A DNA stretch of 64,000 nt from Prosthecobacter fusiformis (GCF_004364345.1 NZ_SOCA01000005.1:186001-250000), one strand, 5' to 3'; shown: positions 17,754 through 26,789, counted from the stretch's first letter. The notes: generated by a model from the letters alone, not told the origin. Program-made: numbers and translations.

Positions 17754-19187
17754 TCATTTCTTTTTCTTTTTCCCCTCCTGCTTCCAGCGTGGCTCCCATT
17801 CAGGGAGCTCCGTCCGAGCCGTTTTCAAATAAGCGCCGATCTTCTCCGCGATCTCCGGATGCTCCTTGGCCACGTTGATCTTTTCAGACACGTCATTCTG
17901 CTGATCATACAGCGCCACCATCGCATCCGGCCCGCCCTGCCGGATACCCTTCCAGCGCCCCTGATAAAGCGCTGCTTGTTTAAATCCGCCTTCATGAAAC
18001 TCCCAGTAAAAGAATTCATGCTTCCCCTGCCCTTCCTGTCCTAGCAAAGCAGGTTTGAAGCTGATGGAATCGATCTTATCCGGTGCCTTTGCCCCCGCCA
18101 GATCTGCCGCAGTCCCCAGCCAGTCTGCAAACGAAGCCACATGCCCGCTTTCCGTGCCGGCCTTCACCTGCCCTGGCAACCATGCGATCATCGGCACACG
18201 GATGCCCCCATCCGTCAGGCTGCGCTTGATTCCTGTAAACGGACCGGATGGATTGAAGCGCGTCAGGTCATGGTTGCTCTCATCATGCGGACCGTTGTCA
18301 CTGGTAAAAATCACCAGGGTCTTTTCAGCGAGCCCCTCCTTCTTCAGCAGATCCAGCATCCGGCCCACATAGCTGTCCAGTCGTGCGATCATCGCCGCCT
18401 GACCCTTGTCTGGGGTCGGCCAGTCTTTGTCCGCATAGGGACCGTAATCCGGCACCTCCGCTCCGTCCTTCAGCTCACGATTGCGCTCGTTGTTCGCATG
18501 CGGCACCACCATGCTCCAGTAGAGGAAAAAAGGTGCGTCCTTGTTTTCAGTTACATACTTCAGAGCTTCATCGGCAAAGAGGTCGTCAGAAAAATGCACC
18601 GCCTCGGTTGCATACCCACCGCCATTCTCCCCCACTGGCGTAACAATGTTGGATAACGGCTCCTTCGTCTCGTTCCGCCACAGGTAATCGGGAAAATGAT
18701 TGTGCGCATGGCTCTGGTTTAGATAACCATAAAAATAGTCAAAGCCCTGCTTGCGCGGCAGGCCCGTCTCCGCAGCCCCCTCATCTCCCAGACCCCATTT
18801 GCCAATGAGCGCCGTTTGATACCCTGCATCCTTCAGCACCTTGGCCACCGTCACATCCCCCTCCTTCAGCGCCTGAGCGGCAGGGTTCATTTTACCGGCA
18901 TTTCCCCGCACCCGCGTATGCCCATGGTGCTGCCCCGTCATCAGCACACTGCGTGAAGGCGCACACACTGTCGCCCCTGCGTAAAAGTGAGTAAACTTCA
19001 TCCCTTCTGCGGCCATCCGATCCAGGTTCGGCGTCGCGATGACCTTTTGGCCAAAGCACCCCAGATCCCCGTAACCCAGATCATCCGCCATGATCCAGAT
19101 GAGATTGGGCCGCTCCGCTGCCTGTCCGCTATTGGATATCAATGCGAACGCAGTCAGTAAAACAAGGGTGGTCAGAGGTCGGATCAT
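17754..19187 (-). CDS. Secreted arylsulfatase-type sulfatase (sulfatase 8), first gene of run
   Basis: This encodes 477 aa from the ATG at 19187 (an ATG at 19196 is also possible). Signal peptide, then RPNLIWIMADDLGYGDLGCFG and the motif Cys75-Ala-Pro-Ser-Arg. IFTSDNGPHDESNHD and IKRSLTDGGIRVPMIAWLPG are later family blocks. The last residues are EGKKKKK, a pure lysine tail. This is the promoter-proximal gene of the run sulfatase 8-7-6-5, PiT permease, beta-barrel, rhodanese. The 88 bp between it and the divergent small gene at 19276 should contain the promoter, but I see no clear -35/-10 pair. Confidence 0.9.
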   Translation of the reverse strand: MIRPLTTLVLLTAFALISNSGQAAERPNLIWIMADDLGYGDLGCFGQKVIATPNLDRMAAEGMKFTHFYAGATVCAPSRSVLMTGQHHGHTRVRGNAGKMNPAAQALKEGDVTVAKVLKDAGYQTALIGKWGLGDEGAAETGLPRKQGFDYFYGYLNQSHAHNHFPDYLWRNETKEPLSNIVTPVGENGGGYATEAVHFSDDLFADEALKYVTENKDAPFFLYWSMVVPHANNERNRELKDGAEVPDYGPYADKDWPTPDKGQAAMIARLDSYVGRMLDLLKKEGLAEKTLVIFTSDNGPHDESNHDLTRFNPSGPFTGIKRSLTDGGIRVPMIAWLPGQVKAGTESGHVASFADWLGTAADLAGAKAPDKIDSISFKPALLGQEGQGKHEFFYWEFHEGGFKQAALYQGRWKGIRQGGPDAMVALYDQQNDVSEKINVAKEHPEIAEKIGAYLKTARTELPEWEPRWKQEGKKKKK

Positions 19188-19275
19188 AGTCAGCATTTCA
19201 CAACGAAGCCGCAGGCCACTCATTTCAAAAGAATCATCTTGGCTCTCCGCCCCCGCCCCATGTAGAGAAACCCTC

Positions 19276-19494
19276 ATGAAACTCGAACAAAACCAGATCT
19301 GGAAACAGGACGACCTCTACCTCCGCATCGTCCACTGGGATCGCACATTCATCGTTTATAAGGCGATGAAAGATCTCGCCACCCGGCAGGGCACCGAGCA
19401 GCAGGTCAGCAAAAAGGAATTCTGCCGCCTCATCAAGGGTGCCGTCCTCCTCACCCCAGCTGAGGCACGCGAAGCCGCCGGTCTGGAGCCTTGA
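19276..19494 (+). CDS. Small conserved-looking cytosolic protein, unknown
   Basis: This encodes 72 aa from the ATG at 19276; the frame is open upstream but overlaps the divergent sulfatase promoter region. The sequence is hydrophilic: MKLEQNQIWKQDDLYLRIV, then LIKGAVLLTPAEAREAAGLE at the C-terminus, with no signal peptide or membrane segment. The N-terminal strand pattern hints at a small beta-rich fold. I do not recognise the family. The next gene starts about 50 bp downstream on the same strand. Confidence 0.6.
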   Translation: MKLEQNQIWKQDDLYLRIVHWDRTFIVYKAMKDLATRQGTEQQVSKKEFCRLIKGAVLLTPAEAREAAGLEP

Positions 19495-19546
19495 TTCCCA
19501 CTTGGCGCAGCCCTCAGGCTGGTCAAGTATGCACGCCCCACCCGCC

Positions 19547-20221
19547 ATGGCACGTTTCCAAAAAGTCCCCACCGCCCCCTTCAGTCCCTTTTATGGCTGC
19601 GCCATCATGACCATGGCCGCCCTCGTCTTTGGCGGCATCATCGCCTGGAGCGCCTACTCCCTCTTCACGCAGGACAAGGAGATCGCCAAAATCACCGTGG
19701 CTGCCCCCATCAAGCTGCCCCCTGTGCAGCTCACCCCTGAGGCCCGCGCCGATCTGGAAACCCGTCTATCCACCTTCGCTGCCGCAGCCCGCAACAACCA
19801 ACCCGCCGAGCTAACCCTCACCATTGCCGATCTTAATGCCATCATCAGCATCGCCCCGGACACGGGTTACGGCAGCTATGCCGACCTCATCCGCATTGAT
19901 GGGACGATTCCTGATAAAGACGCCATTACTGGCCAGGTTTGTCTCCCGCTGAACAACATCAAATTTTGGGAAGATAAAAAACGCTACCTCATCGGCCAGC
20001 TCACCTTCCTCATGCACATCCACGAAGAAGGGCTCGATGCCAAGGTCGTGGACGTCCAGGTGCCCGGAAAGGAAGTGCCCGATGGATTCGTCAACGGCAT
20101 GGAAATCTGGCCTTGGATTGCCCCCTATCGTAAGGTCGAGCCCATCGGCACCGTCCTCAAAGCCATACGCCAGACCAAGGTCACCCCTCAGGGCCTCTTC
20201 ATCAGCACCGCTGCCCCGTAG
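19547..20221 (+). CDS. Single-pass membrane protein, unknown
   Basis: This encodes 224 aa from the ATG at 19547 (an ATG at 19529 is possible). One transmembrane helix lies at about residues 20-40 (MTMAALVFGGIIAWSAYSLF) after a short cytosolic N-terminus. The remaining 180 residues are predicted extracytoplasmic, with LTPEARADLETRLSTFAAAA followed by strand-rich sequence. A CDS in this position, behind a small cytosolic gene and ahead of a secreted SGNH hydrolase, gives no functional hint. No known domain was recognised. Confidence 0.6.
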   Translation: MARFQKVPTAPFSPFYGCAIMTMAALVFGGIIAWSAYSLFTQDKEIAKITVAAPIKLPPVQLTPEARADLETRLSTFAAAARNNQPAELTLTIADLNAIISIAPDTGYGSYADLIRIDGTIPDKDAITGQVCLPLNNIKFWEDKKRYLIGQLTFLMHIHEEGLDAKVVDVQVPGKEVPDGFVNGMEIWPWIAPYRKVEPIGTVLKAIRQTKVTPQGLFISTAAP

Positions 20222-20389
20222 CCTATGGAGCACAGGCGACCCGCCTGTGTCATCCTTGCATCCCTTATGGGTCACACGCGTCCGCCTGTGTTATCTCCCA
20301 TCCATACGATGCACACACGCCCCGCCTTATAAGCATCCCTGGCATTCCCTGAAATGTTGCGTCTGCCGTCTCGTTTCATGGGACCTTCC

Positions 20390-21148
20390 ATGAAACGCAC
20401 CTGCTTTCTCCTCTCCCTTGCCGCCGCCACGTTCGCCCTCAGCACCGCCCAGGCCGCTGAAAAACCACGCGTTCTCATCCTTGGCGATTCCATCTCCATT
20501 GGCTACACCCCGGTCGTGCAAAAATTGCTCGCCGATGAAATGACCGTCCTCCGCCCCATGGCCGCAAACGGCAGACCTGAAAACTGCAGCGACACCAAAT
20601 CGGGAGTGCTCAACATCGACCGCTGGCTCCAGATCGATGGTGGCAAATGGAACATCATCCACTTCAACTGGGGTCTGCATGACCTCAAGCACATGACGGC
20701 CGATGGCAAGGCCTCCGACAAGGCGACCGACCCGGTTAATAACACCGTCGAAGCCTATGAAAAAAACCTGCGCGAGATCGTCGCCAAACTCAAAGCCACA
20801 GGTGCCAAATTGATTTTCGCCACTACCACACCGGTGCCGGATGAACCCATGAAAGTCTCCCGCCTGAACACGGACGTCATTCGCTATAACGAAGCTGCCC
20901 TCCGCGTCATGAAGGAAAACGGCATCACCGTGAACGACCTCTACTCCTTCGCACTCCCCAAGCTGAAGGACATCCAGATCCAGCCTGCAAACGTCCATTT
21001 TACCCCCGCTGGCTCTGAGGCTTTGGGTGCAGAAGTGGTCAAATCACTTCAAGCGACGAAATATAATACGGGCAGCGCTACTTACGAAAGTGTGCTGAGG
21101 AAAATTCCTCAGCACAATATTTCGATCACACTTCAGGTTAATCCATGA
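20390..21148 (+). CDS. Secreted SGNH/GDSL-type hydrolase
   Basis: This encodes 252 aa from the ATG at 20390, which opens a signal peptide (cleavage near AQAA, residue 23). Block I is RVLILGDSISIGY, holding the nucleophile Ser. FNWGLHDLK corresponds to the block with the oxyanion Asn/Gly, and NVHFTPAGSE holds the catalytic His. The usual Asp three residues before that His is replaced by Asn or lies elsewhere. SGNH enzymes next to sulfatases and lyases often deacetylate glycans, but esterase or lipase activity cannot be excluded. The final 25 residues lie beyond the fold and are encoded across a terminator-like hairpin. Confidence 0.85.
   Translation: MKRTCFLLSLAAATFALSTAQAAEKPRVLILGDSISIGYTPVVQKLLADEMTVLRPMAANGRPENCSDTKSGVLNIDRWLQIDGGKWNIIHFNWGLHDLKHMTADGKASDKATDPVNNTVEAYEKNLREIVAKLKATGAKLIFATTTPVPDEPMKVSRLNTDVIRYNEAALRVMKENGITVNDLYSFALPKLKDIQIQPANVHFTPAGSEALGAEVVKSLQATKYNTGSATYESVLRKIPQHNISITLQVNP
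21092..21115 (+). terminator. Hairpin inside the 3' end of the SGNH hydrolase gene
   Basis: GTGCTGAGG (21092-21100) and CCTCAGCAC (21107-21115) form a perfect 9 bp stem with a 6 nt loop, followed by AATATTT. It lies inside the reading frame, 33 bp before the stop. The SGNH domain is complete before it, so it may be an original terminator that the frame now reads through. Confidence 0.4.
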
Positions 21149-21249
21149 CTAGTCCGGCCTCCGGCCCCAGGTAAGATAAGCCATAACTGCCACCAAAACT
21201 TACAATTTGCTGAACGTTGGCATCGTATCTGTTGTATAATTTGGACGTC

Positions 21250-22644
21250 ATGAATTGCACTTATCTTGTTATACTATCCGTGCTCTGCTGTGGCCTTGCC
21301 CAGGCAGAGATTCCGATGGGAAAAATTGTTCCCGTTAAATTACCGCCGCCCCAGACATCCACGGCGGAAGTCACCACCAAGTCCGAACCCCCGGCCAACC
21401 CCGTTGCGAAAGCTGCCGGGGACCTTGTGGAGGCCGCCGTGGTCGCCACGGAAAATGCCCGTAAAGAAGATCCGCTGGAAGAGATCAAGGCCCAGACCGC
21501 CAAACTCGTCGCCGAGCGGGAAAAGATCGCCGCTGCCATGGCGTTGGAGCAGCAGAAGCTGGACGAAAAACTCGCTCCCCGTAAACGCGCCCTGCTGGAA
21601 CTTCAGATGCAGATGGAGGAAATGGACGCCAAAGTGGATCTGGCCGATGCTGCGGAGCGGGCCAAAAGTGCGGAAAAGATCATGGAACTGCGCCGCCAGA
21701 GTGAGCGTCTAGCTTTGGAATCCGCCATTGCGAAAAACGAGGTGGATACCGAAGGCTACCGCATGCGCCAGGAGGAAAGCATCATCCGCCGCAAGACCAG
21801 TGCCCTGGCCCTGGAGATTGAGCTTCAGCAAAAAGAAACAGAGTCCCGCACTTATGCTTCCGGCAAAGCCCCAGCCTACTTGAAGGAACCTCTGCAAGGT
21901 AAAAAGCTCATCCTTTCTGACCGCACCATCGCTCTCAATGGCGTCATCACCAGCAAGACCGCTGACAGCATGGCGGACCGCATCGCCTACTTTAATAATC
22001 GCGATCCTGAAGCCCCCATCTTCATTGTCATTGATGACTGCCCCGGCGGCAGCGTCATGGCTGGCTACAAGATCATCAAAGCCATGCACGGTTCCAAGGC
22101 CCCTGTCTATACAGTGGTCAAATCATTCGCCGCCAGCATGGCCGCCTGCATCACCACCGTGTCCAAGCGTTCCTTCGCCTATCCAAACGCCGTGATTCTT
22201 CATCATCAGCTCTCCGCAGGTGTCATGGGAAACCTCACCCAGCAGCGTGAAAGCGTGCAGGAACTGGAAGAATGGTGGCGCCGCTTGGCAGACCCTGTCG
22301 CCAAGAAAATGGGCATCACACGGGATGAATTCATCACCCGCATGTACAAGGAATCCTCCACCGGTGATTGGAATGAATTCGCTGATGAAGCACAGAAACT
22401 CGGCTGGGTGGACACCATCGTGGAAGAAATCGAGGAAACTGCCCTTCTCCGTCATCCAGATACCCAGCAGGTGGCCGCCACCCAGACCGGCTCCCCCCTT
22501 CGCATCATGCCCCCTGGGCACATGGACAATGGAGTTGTCGAAGCCGCTGATGAGCGTGGCAAGCCCATCGCCCTTCTCCCTCGCCTCAATCCCATGGACG
22601 CCTATTGGATGTACAATCCTGATGGCTTCTTCCGGATGCAGTAA
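21250..22644 (+). CDS. Secreted ClpP/SppA-like serine protease with coiled-coil N-terminus
   Basis: This encodes 464 aa from the ATG at 21250. Signal peptide (residues 1-19), a Pro-rich linker, then a long charged helical stretch at residues 75-205 with heptad-like Glu/Lys/Leu content. The C-terminal 220 residues resemble ClpP: IDDCPGGSVMAGYKI (compare the NSPGG strand), the catalytic block SFAASMAAC with Ser296 as nucleophile, and AVILHHQ with His319. Cytosolic ClpP has neither signal peptide nor coiled coil, so this looks like an envelope protease or self-assembling paralogue. The gene is followed by a strong hairpin. Confidence 0.8.
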   Translation: MNCTYLVILSVLCCGLAQAEIPMGKIVPVKLPPPQTSTAEVTTKSEPPANPVAKAAGDLVEAAVVATENARKEDPLEEIKAQTAKLVAEREKIAAAMALEQQKLDEKLAPRKRALLELQMQMEEMDAKVDLADAAERAKSAEKIMELRRQSERLALESAIAKNEVDTEGYRMRQEESIIRRKTSALALEIELQQKETESRTYASGKAPAYLKEPLQGKKLILSDRTIALNGVITSKTADSMADRIAYFNNRDPEAPIFIVIDDCPGGSVMAGYKIIKAMHGSKAPVYTVVKSFAASMAACITTVSKRSFAYPNAVILHHQLSAGVMGNLTQQRESVQELEEWWRRLADPVAKKMGITRDEFITRMYKESSTGDWNEFADEAQKLGWVDTIVEEIEETALLRHPDTQQVAATQTGSPLRIMPPGHMDNGVVEAADERGKPIALLPRLNPMDAYWMYNPDGFFRMQ

Positions 22645-22683
22645 GAAGTTGAGCAATCGCCAAAAGATGGCTTAGCAGTTGTT

Positions 22684-22712
22684 AAGCGGTGGTTTGTAAA
22701 AAACCACCGCTT
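22684..22712 (+). terminator. Rho-independent-type hairpin after the ClpP-like gene
   Basis: AAGCGGTGGTTT (22684-22695) and AAACCACCGCTT (22701-22712) form a perfect 12 bp stem with a 5 nt loop, 39 bp after the stop codon, followed by CATTTTG. The T-tract is short, but the stem is the strongest near this gene end. It also lies just before the Nudix start at 22723. Confidence 0.7.
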
Positions 22713-22722
22713 CATTTTGCCC

Positions 22723-23295
22723 ATGGCTCCGCCTATTGTTTCCCCTTCTCCCATCGAGTCCACCAATCCCTGGACTACCCTCAGCACCCGCGAGGGATAT
22801 TCCAATCCCTGGATCCGCGTGCGCGAGGATCAGGTCATCAATCCTGGAGGAGGCCGGGGCATCTATGGCGTCGTCGAATACAAAAACCGCGCTGTTGGCG
22901 TCGTCCCTATCGATGACAATGGATACACTTGGCTCGTTGGCCAGTGGCGCTACTGCCATGAACGTTATGAATGGGAAATCCCCGAAGGTGGGTGCCCCCC
23001 AGGCGAAGAACCCGCGGAATGCGCCCGCCGCGAACTCCTGGAAGAAGCCGGCATTCATGCCGCGATCATCGAGCCCCTGCTCCTGGGGGTCCAGCTCTCC
23101 AACTCCACCACCAATGAAGTTTGCGATATCTTCGTCGCCCGAGGTCTCACATTCGGCGATGCCACTCCTGAGGAAACCGAGCAATTGGAAGTCAAGCGCA
23201 TCCCCCTCACCGAAGCCATCCAAATGGCCCAGGACGGCCGCATCCGCGATAGCGTCAGCATCCTCGCCCTCCTTAAACTCGCACTGAAAAGCTAG
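22723..23295 (+). CDS. Nudix hydrolase (ADP-ribose pyrophosphatase-like)
   Basis: This encodes 190 aa from the ATG at 22723. A complete Nudix box is present, reading G-x5-E-x7-REL-LEEAG-I (from GGCPPGE to REL-LEEAGI), which coordinates the divalent metals for pyrophosphate hydrolysis. The frame around it (GYTWLVGQWRYCHERYEWEIPEGG) resembles ADP-ribose and GDP-mannose pyrophosphatases rather than MutT. It is cytosolic, with no signal. It is separated from the ClpP-like gene by a terminator and convergent with the serine hydrolase, so it is likely monocistronic. Confidence 0.88.
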   Translation: MAPPIVSPSPIESTNPWTTLSTREGYSNPWIRVREDQVINPGGGRGIYGVVEYKNRAVGVVPIDDNGYTWLVGQWRYCHERYEWEIPEGGCPPGEEPAECARRELLEEAGIHAAIIEPLLLGVQLSNSTTNEVCDIFVARGLTFGDATPEETEQLEVKRIPLTEAIQMAQDGRIRDSVSILALLKLALKS

Positions 23296-23347
23296 TGATC
23301 TTCCTCAAAGGGGCGAGACAATCTCCACCGAAGTGCCGGCTATTACA

Positions 23348-24502
23348 TCACTTCGCAAATGCCTTGATCGCCCTGCTCTTAAAGGCCCCAAGAGCCTTCT
23401 TTCCCTCGCCCGGAAAGCCAGAGTGCTGCACCAGATACACCAGCACCAGCCCGTGTTTTTTGTCCACGCTCAAGTTCGTCGCAAAAGCGCCGCCATGCCC
23501 CACACTGTCAGAATCCACCGCCCAGCCTAGCCCATAAGAGCGCGCCACTGCGGCCGGTGTCTGACGGCTGGTCATTGCCTCAAGTGACTCTTTGGAGATA
23601 TAACGGTGCCCGTTCCATTCACCTCCATTCAGGATCATCTGGCCAAAAACACCGACATCCTTCGCTGTCGAAAACAAGCCCCCGGCAGGCATCGGAAAGC
23701 GCTTTGCACGATCACCTAACGGATAGTGTAGCTGGCTAACAAGCATGGATACCAGTCCCTTCTTATCCGCTCCGGGTTGATAAGCCTTCGCCAGTCTTGC
23801 CACCTGGGATTCGTTAGGCCAGAAGGTCGTGTCCATCATGCCCAGTGGTTCAAACAGACGCTTGTTCATGAAGTCTTCATAGGCCATGCCCGAAACCACC
23901 TCCAGGATGCGAGCTGCGGTATTGATGCCCGCATTGCTATAAAGAAAATCACGACCTGGCTCGAACAGCAGTGCCTGTGCTGCATACGTCTTCACCGCTT
24001 TTTCCAGCGGTAGGGCATCCAGAGTCGGTTCTTCTTCCGGGGCCTTGAACGGCAGACCGCTGGTGTGACTCAGCACATCCCGCACGGTGATCACCCTGGC
24101 CGGAGCCTTCGTGCCCACCTGCTTGCCGTCTTCCAGGATGGCCAGTTTCTGCCCCTTGAATTCAGGCAGGTATTTCTCCACCGCATCATCCAGTTTAATT
24201 TTGCCCTCATCCACCAGCATCATCACCGCTGTCGCTGTCATCGGTTTAGTCATGGAGGCAATCCAAAAGAGATCATCCTGTTCCATCGGTGTCTTCGCTT
24301 CCACATCCGCATAGCCCACGGTGCTCACATCCAGCACCTTCTCCAAATTTGCCGCCAGAGTCACAGCACCGGCCAGTTCCTGCTTCTCCACATAGGGCTG
24401 CAACGCCGCAGTAACCGACATTACGGGCTTTTCCGCAGACAGGAAGGTGGTGCCAGCAGCCAGTGCAAAGACGGCCAATAAAAAGCGGAATCGGGAAATC
24501 AT
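23348..24502 (-). CDS. Secreted serine hydrolase, class C beta-lactamase/esterase family
   Basis: This encodes 384 aa from the ATG at 24502 (ATG at 24508 also possible), which opens a signal peptide ending near LSAE. The penicillin-binding fold motifs are in order: Ser83-Met-Thr-Lys86 in WIASMTKPM, YSNAG as the YxN motif, and GHGGAF as the KTG-equivalent. Members include beta-lactamases, D-aminopeptidases and esterases such as EstB. The wording here (DDLFWIASMTKPMTA, SGMAYEDFMNKRLFEPLGM) is typical of the broad beta-lactamase-related esterases. It is divergent from the glycoside hydrolase at 24633 across 130 bp. Confidence 0.85.
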   Translation of the reverse strand: MISRFRFLLAVFALAAGTTFLSAEKPVMSVTAALQPYVEKQELAGAVTLAANLEKVLDVSTVGYADVEAKTPMEQDDLFWIASMTKPMTATAVMMLVDEGKIKLDDAVEKYLPEFKGQKLAILEDGKQVGTKAPARVITVRDVLSHTSGLPFKAPEEEPTLDALPLEKAVKTYAAQALLFEPGRDFLYSNAGINTAARILEVVSGMAYEDFMNKRLFEPLGMMDTTFWPNESQVARLAKAYQPGADKKGLVSMLVSQLHYPLGDRAKRFPMPAGGLFSTAKDVGVFGQMILNGGEWNGHRYISKESLEAMTSRQTPAAVARSYGLGWAVDSDSVGHGGAFATNLSVDKKHGLVLVYLVQHSGFPGEGKKALGAFKSRAIKAFAK

Positions 24503-24632
24503 GATCATATCTCCCTGCCCAAACTCCCCATCAGCCCTGGTTCTTTCGGAGAAGCGCTCCAGAAAAAGAATCATGACATTTGATTCCAAGAAAACTTGGC
24601 AAACGGCACTCTCTCATCAAAGACTGCGCCTC

Positions 24633-26777
24633 ATGTCTATCTGTCGTCTCTTGATCTTATTGCTAGCCTTGGTCGCAGTCATGCCTCTTCCCGCAACAGA
24701 GTTGAAAACCACCTCCGCCGGAATTGAGATCTCCGCAGGCAGCCTCGGCAGTTTTGTTCTGACCTTTCCCGAGTTTCGAGATGCCAGCAGCAATGTCATC
24801 CATAAACAGACCCAGGCTAAAGCCACAGGTAACACTGCCACGGTGGACTATGAAGGCGGCGCACAGTGTGCCGTATTGCTAGGCCAGGATGAAATCACCC
24901 TCACCTTCACACAGGTTCCCGCAGACGTCACCTCATGGAAGGTCAGCACCCTCATTGACATCGGTTTTGCCAAAGGTGGCAGTTGGAAGATCGACGAAAT
25001 GGAATCTCCATTTCCTGCTGAAAAACCCGCTGCCCCTCACATCGCCAGTCTCAGTGCCACCAAGTTTGCAGTTAAAAATGCCCAGGGCCAAAGCCTCACC
25101 GTCATCACACCCGACTACGCCTTTCAACAGCTCACCGATAACCGCGAGTGGAACTGGCCCATTTTTCAATGGCAATGCATCGTTCCGTTTTCGGCAGACA
25201 AAGCCACCGCTAAACTTAAAGTCACCACGAATCTCGCTGCTTCGGCCAAACTGGTGGATGCCTTTGGTCAATCCATCAAGGACACCTTTCCTAACAAACT
25301 GTTAAATGAAACTGACCTCCAGTCAGATGTGGCTGCCGATGAGGCCTATTACGCGAGCCTGAAGCCACCCGTCTTTGACCGCTTCGGCGGTCTGCCTGGC
25401 AGCATCGAAAAACTAGGACTCCAGAAAACCGGCTTCTTCCATGTGGAGAAGCACGGCAGCAAAACCTGGCTGGTGGACCCGGACGGCAATGCCTTCTTCC
25501 ATCTGGGTATTTGTGGTTTCGCTCCCAGTGATGACTACACTTACATCAAGGGTCGAGAGAGCATCTATGAATGGCTTCCATCCCCTCAGAGCGAATACGC
25601 CACCGCCTTCCGCCCCGGTGATGACAATGCTCATTTTTCCTTCTACCTCGCCAACACCATCCGCAAATTTGGCACCCCTTACGACCTGGATACCCACTCC
25701 TCCCGCATGATCAGTCGCGTGCGCAAGTGGGGCTTCAATTCCATCGGTGCCTTCAGTCCCAAGCCGCCTACCGCTTGTGAAAAAGCCAGCTTTCCATACG
25801 TGGCTCATCTTCCCATCAACGAATGGGAAGGTGTCCCCCGCATCCCAGGTGCCCATGAAGTCTGGGATCCATTTGATACCGCCACCTCCGGCAAGATTGC
25901 AGAAAACCTTGCCCGTGAACTGCCAAAACACGCCTCAGATCCTCTGCTAATCGGCTACTTCATCGTTAACGAACCTCGGTATGACGAACTCGCTCGCGTG
26001 ATTCCATCACTCCCTGGCAAGCATGCTTGCAAGCAGCAGTTCATCAACAGCCTCAAGCTTAAATACGGTACTATCAATGCATACAACCTCGCCTGGAAAT
26101 CCGAATCTCCCAGCTTTGAAAGCTTGGTTGATGCGGGCCTCGCCGTCACTACGGCCGCCGCCCGTGCCGATGTCCAAAGCTTCGTTCTTCAGTTTCTCGA
26201 TCTCACTTTCTCCCAAGTTCACGATCTTTTCCGCAAGCATGATTCCAACCACCTCCTGCTAGGTGCACGCCTCCAGCCCATCACCATCCAGGACGAACTC
26301 ATTTGCACGACGATGGCTCCCTATCTGGACGTCATGTCCTATAACTACTACACCTACGGTGTGGATACCGCCGCCCTGCGCCGCATCCATGAAATCACCG
26401 GAAAGCCAATGATCCTCAGCGAATTTTTCTGGTCATCCCCCAGAGATAGCGGACTCATCGGCGGTCGTGCGGTCAGCAGCCAGCGTGAGCGCGGCCTGGC
26501 CTATCGCAACTACCTCGACCAAAGCGCCTCCCTGGGATTTGTCATCGGCATCGAATGGTTCACCCTCATTGACCAGGCCACCACCGGGCGTTGGTTCAGC
26601 AAATACAATGGTGAAAGCTACAATACAGGCCTCTTCAGCGTCGCTGACCGCCCCTGGAAAGACATGCTGGAGGAAATGATGAAAGCCAATTACGGCATTT
26701 ATGATCTCTTGTTAGGCCAGCGCCAGCCATTCAAATGGGATGATCCACAGTTTAAGGTAGAGAAACCGAGCCCCTAG
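24633..26777 (+). CDS. Secreted clan-A glycoside hydrolase, agarase/beta-galactosidase-like
   Basis: This encodes 714 aa from the ATG at 24633, which opens a signal peptide. The N-terminal 230 residues are strand-rich (a beta-sandwich). From about residue 250 a TIM-barrel begins (KTWLVDPDGNAFFHLGICG). YFIVNEPRY places the predicted acid/base at Glu447, and PMILSEFFW places the nucleophile at Glu597, the spacing expected for clan GH-A. The combination resembles GH50 agarases and GH42-like enzymes; I cannot choose between them. With eight sulfatases and a PL6 lyase nearby, a sulfated algal or host galactan is a reasonable but unproven substrate. Confidence 0.75.
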   Translation: MSICRLLILLLALVAVMPLPATELKTTSAGIEISAGSLGSFVLTFPEFRDASSNVIHKQTQAKATGNTATVDYEGGAQCAVLLGQDEITLTFTQVPADVTSWKVSTLIDIGFAKGGSWKIDEMESPFPAEKPAAPHIASLSATKFAVKNAQGQSLTVITPDYAFQQLTDNREWNWPIFQWQCIVPFSADKATAKLKVTTNLAASAKLVDAFGQSIKDTFPNKLLNETDLQSDVAADEAYYASLKPPVFDRFGGLPGSIEKLGLQKTGFFHVEKHGSKTWLVDPDGNAFFHLGICGFAPSDDYTYIKGRESIYEWLPSPQSEYATAFRPGDDNAHFSFYLANTIRKFGTPYDLDTHSSRMISRVRKWGFNSIGAFSPKPPTACEKASFPYVAHLPINEWEGVPRIPGAHEVWDPFDTATSGKIAENLARELPKHASDPLLIGYFIVNEPRYDELARVIPSLPGKHACKQQFINSLKLKYGTINAYNLAWKSESPSFESLVDAGLAVTTAAARADVQSFVLQFLDLTFSQVHDLFRKHDSNHLLLGARLQPITIQDELICTTMAPYLDVMSYNYYTYGVDTAALRRIHEITGKPMILSEFFWSSPRDSGLIGGRAVSSQRERGLAYRNYLDQSASLGFVIGIEWFTLIDQATTGRWFSKYNGESYNTGLFSVADRPWKDMLEEMMKANYGIYDLLLGQRQPFKWDDPQFKVEKPSP

Positions 26778-26789
26778 TGTCCTCGTTCT

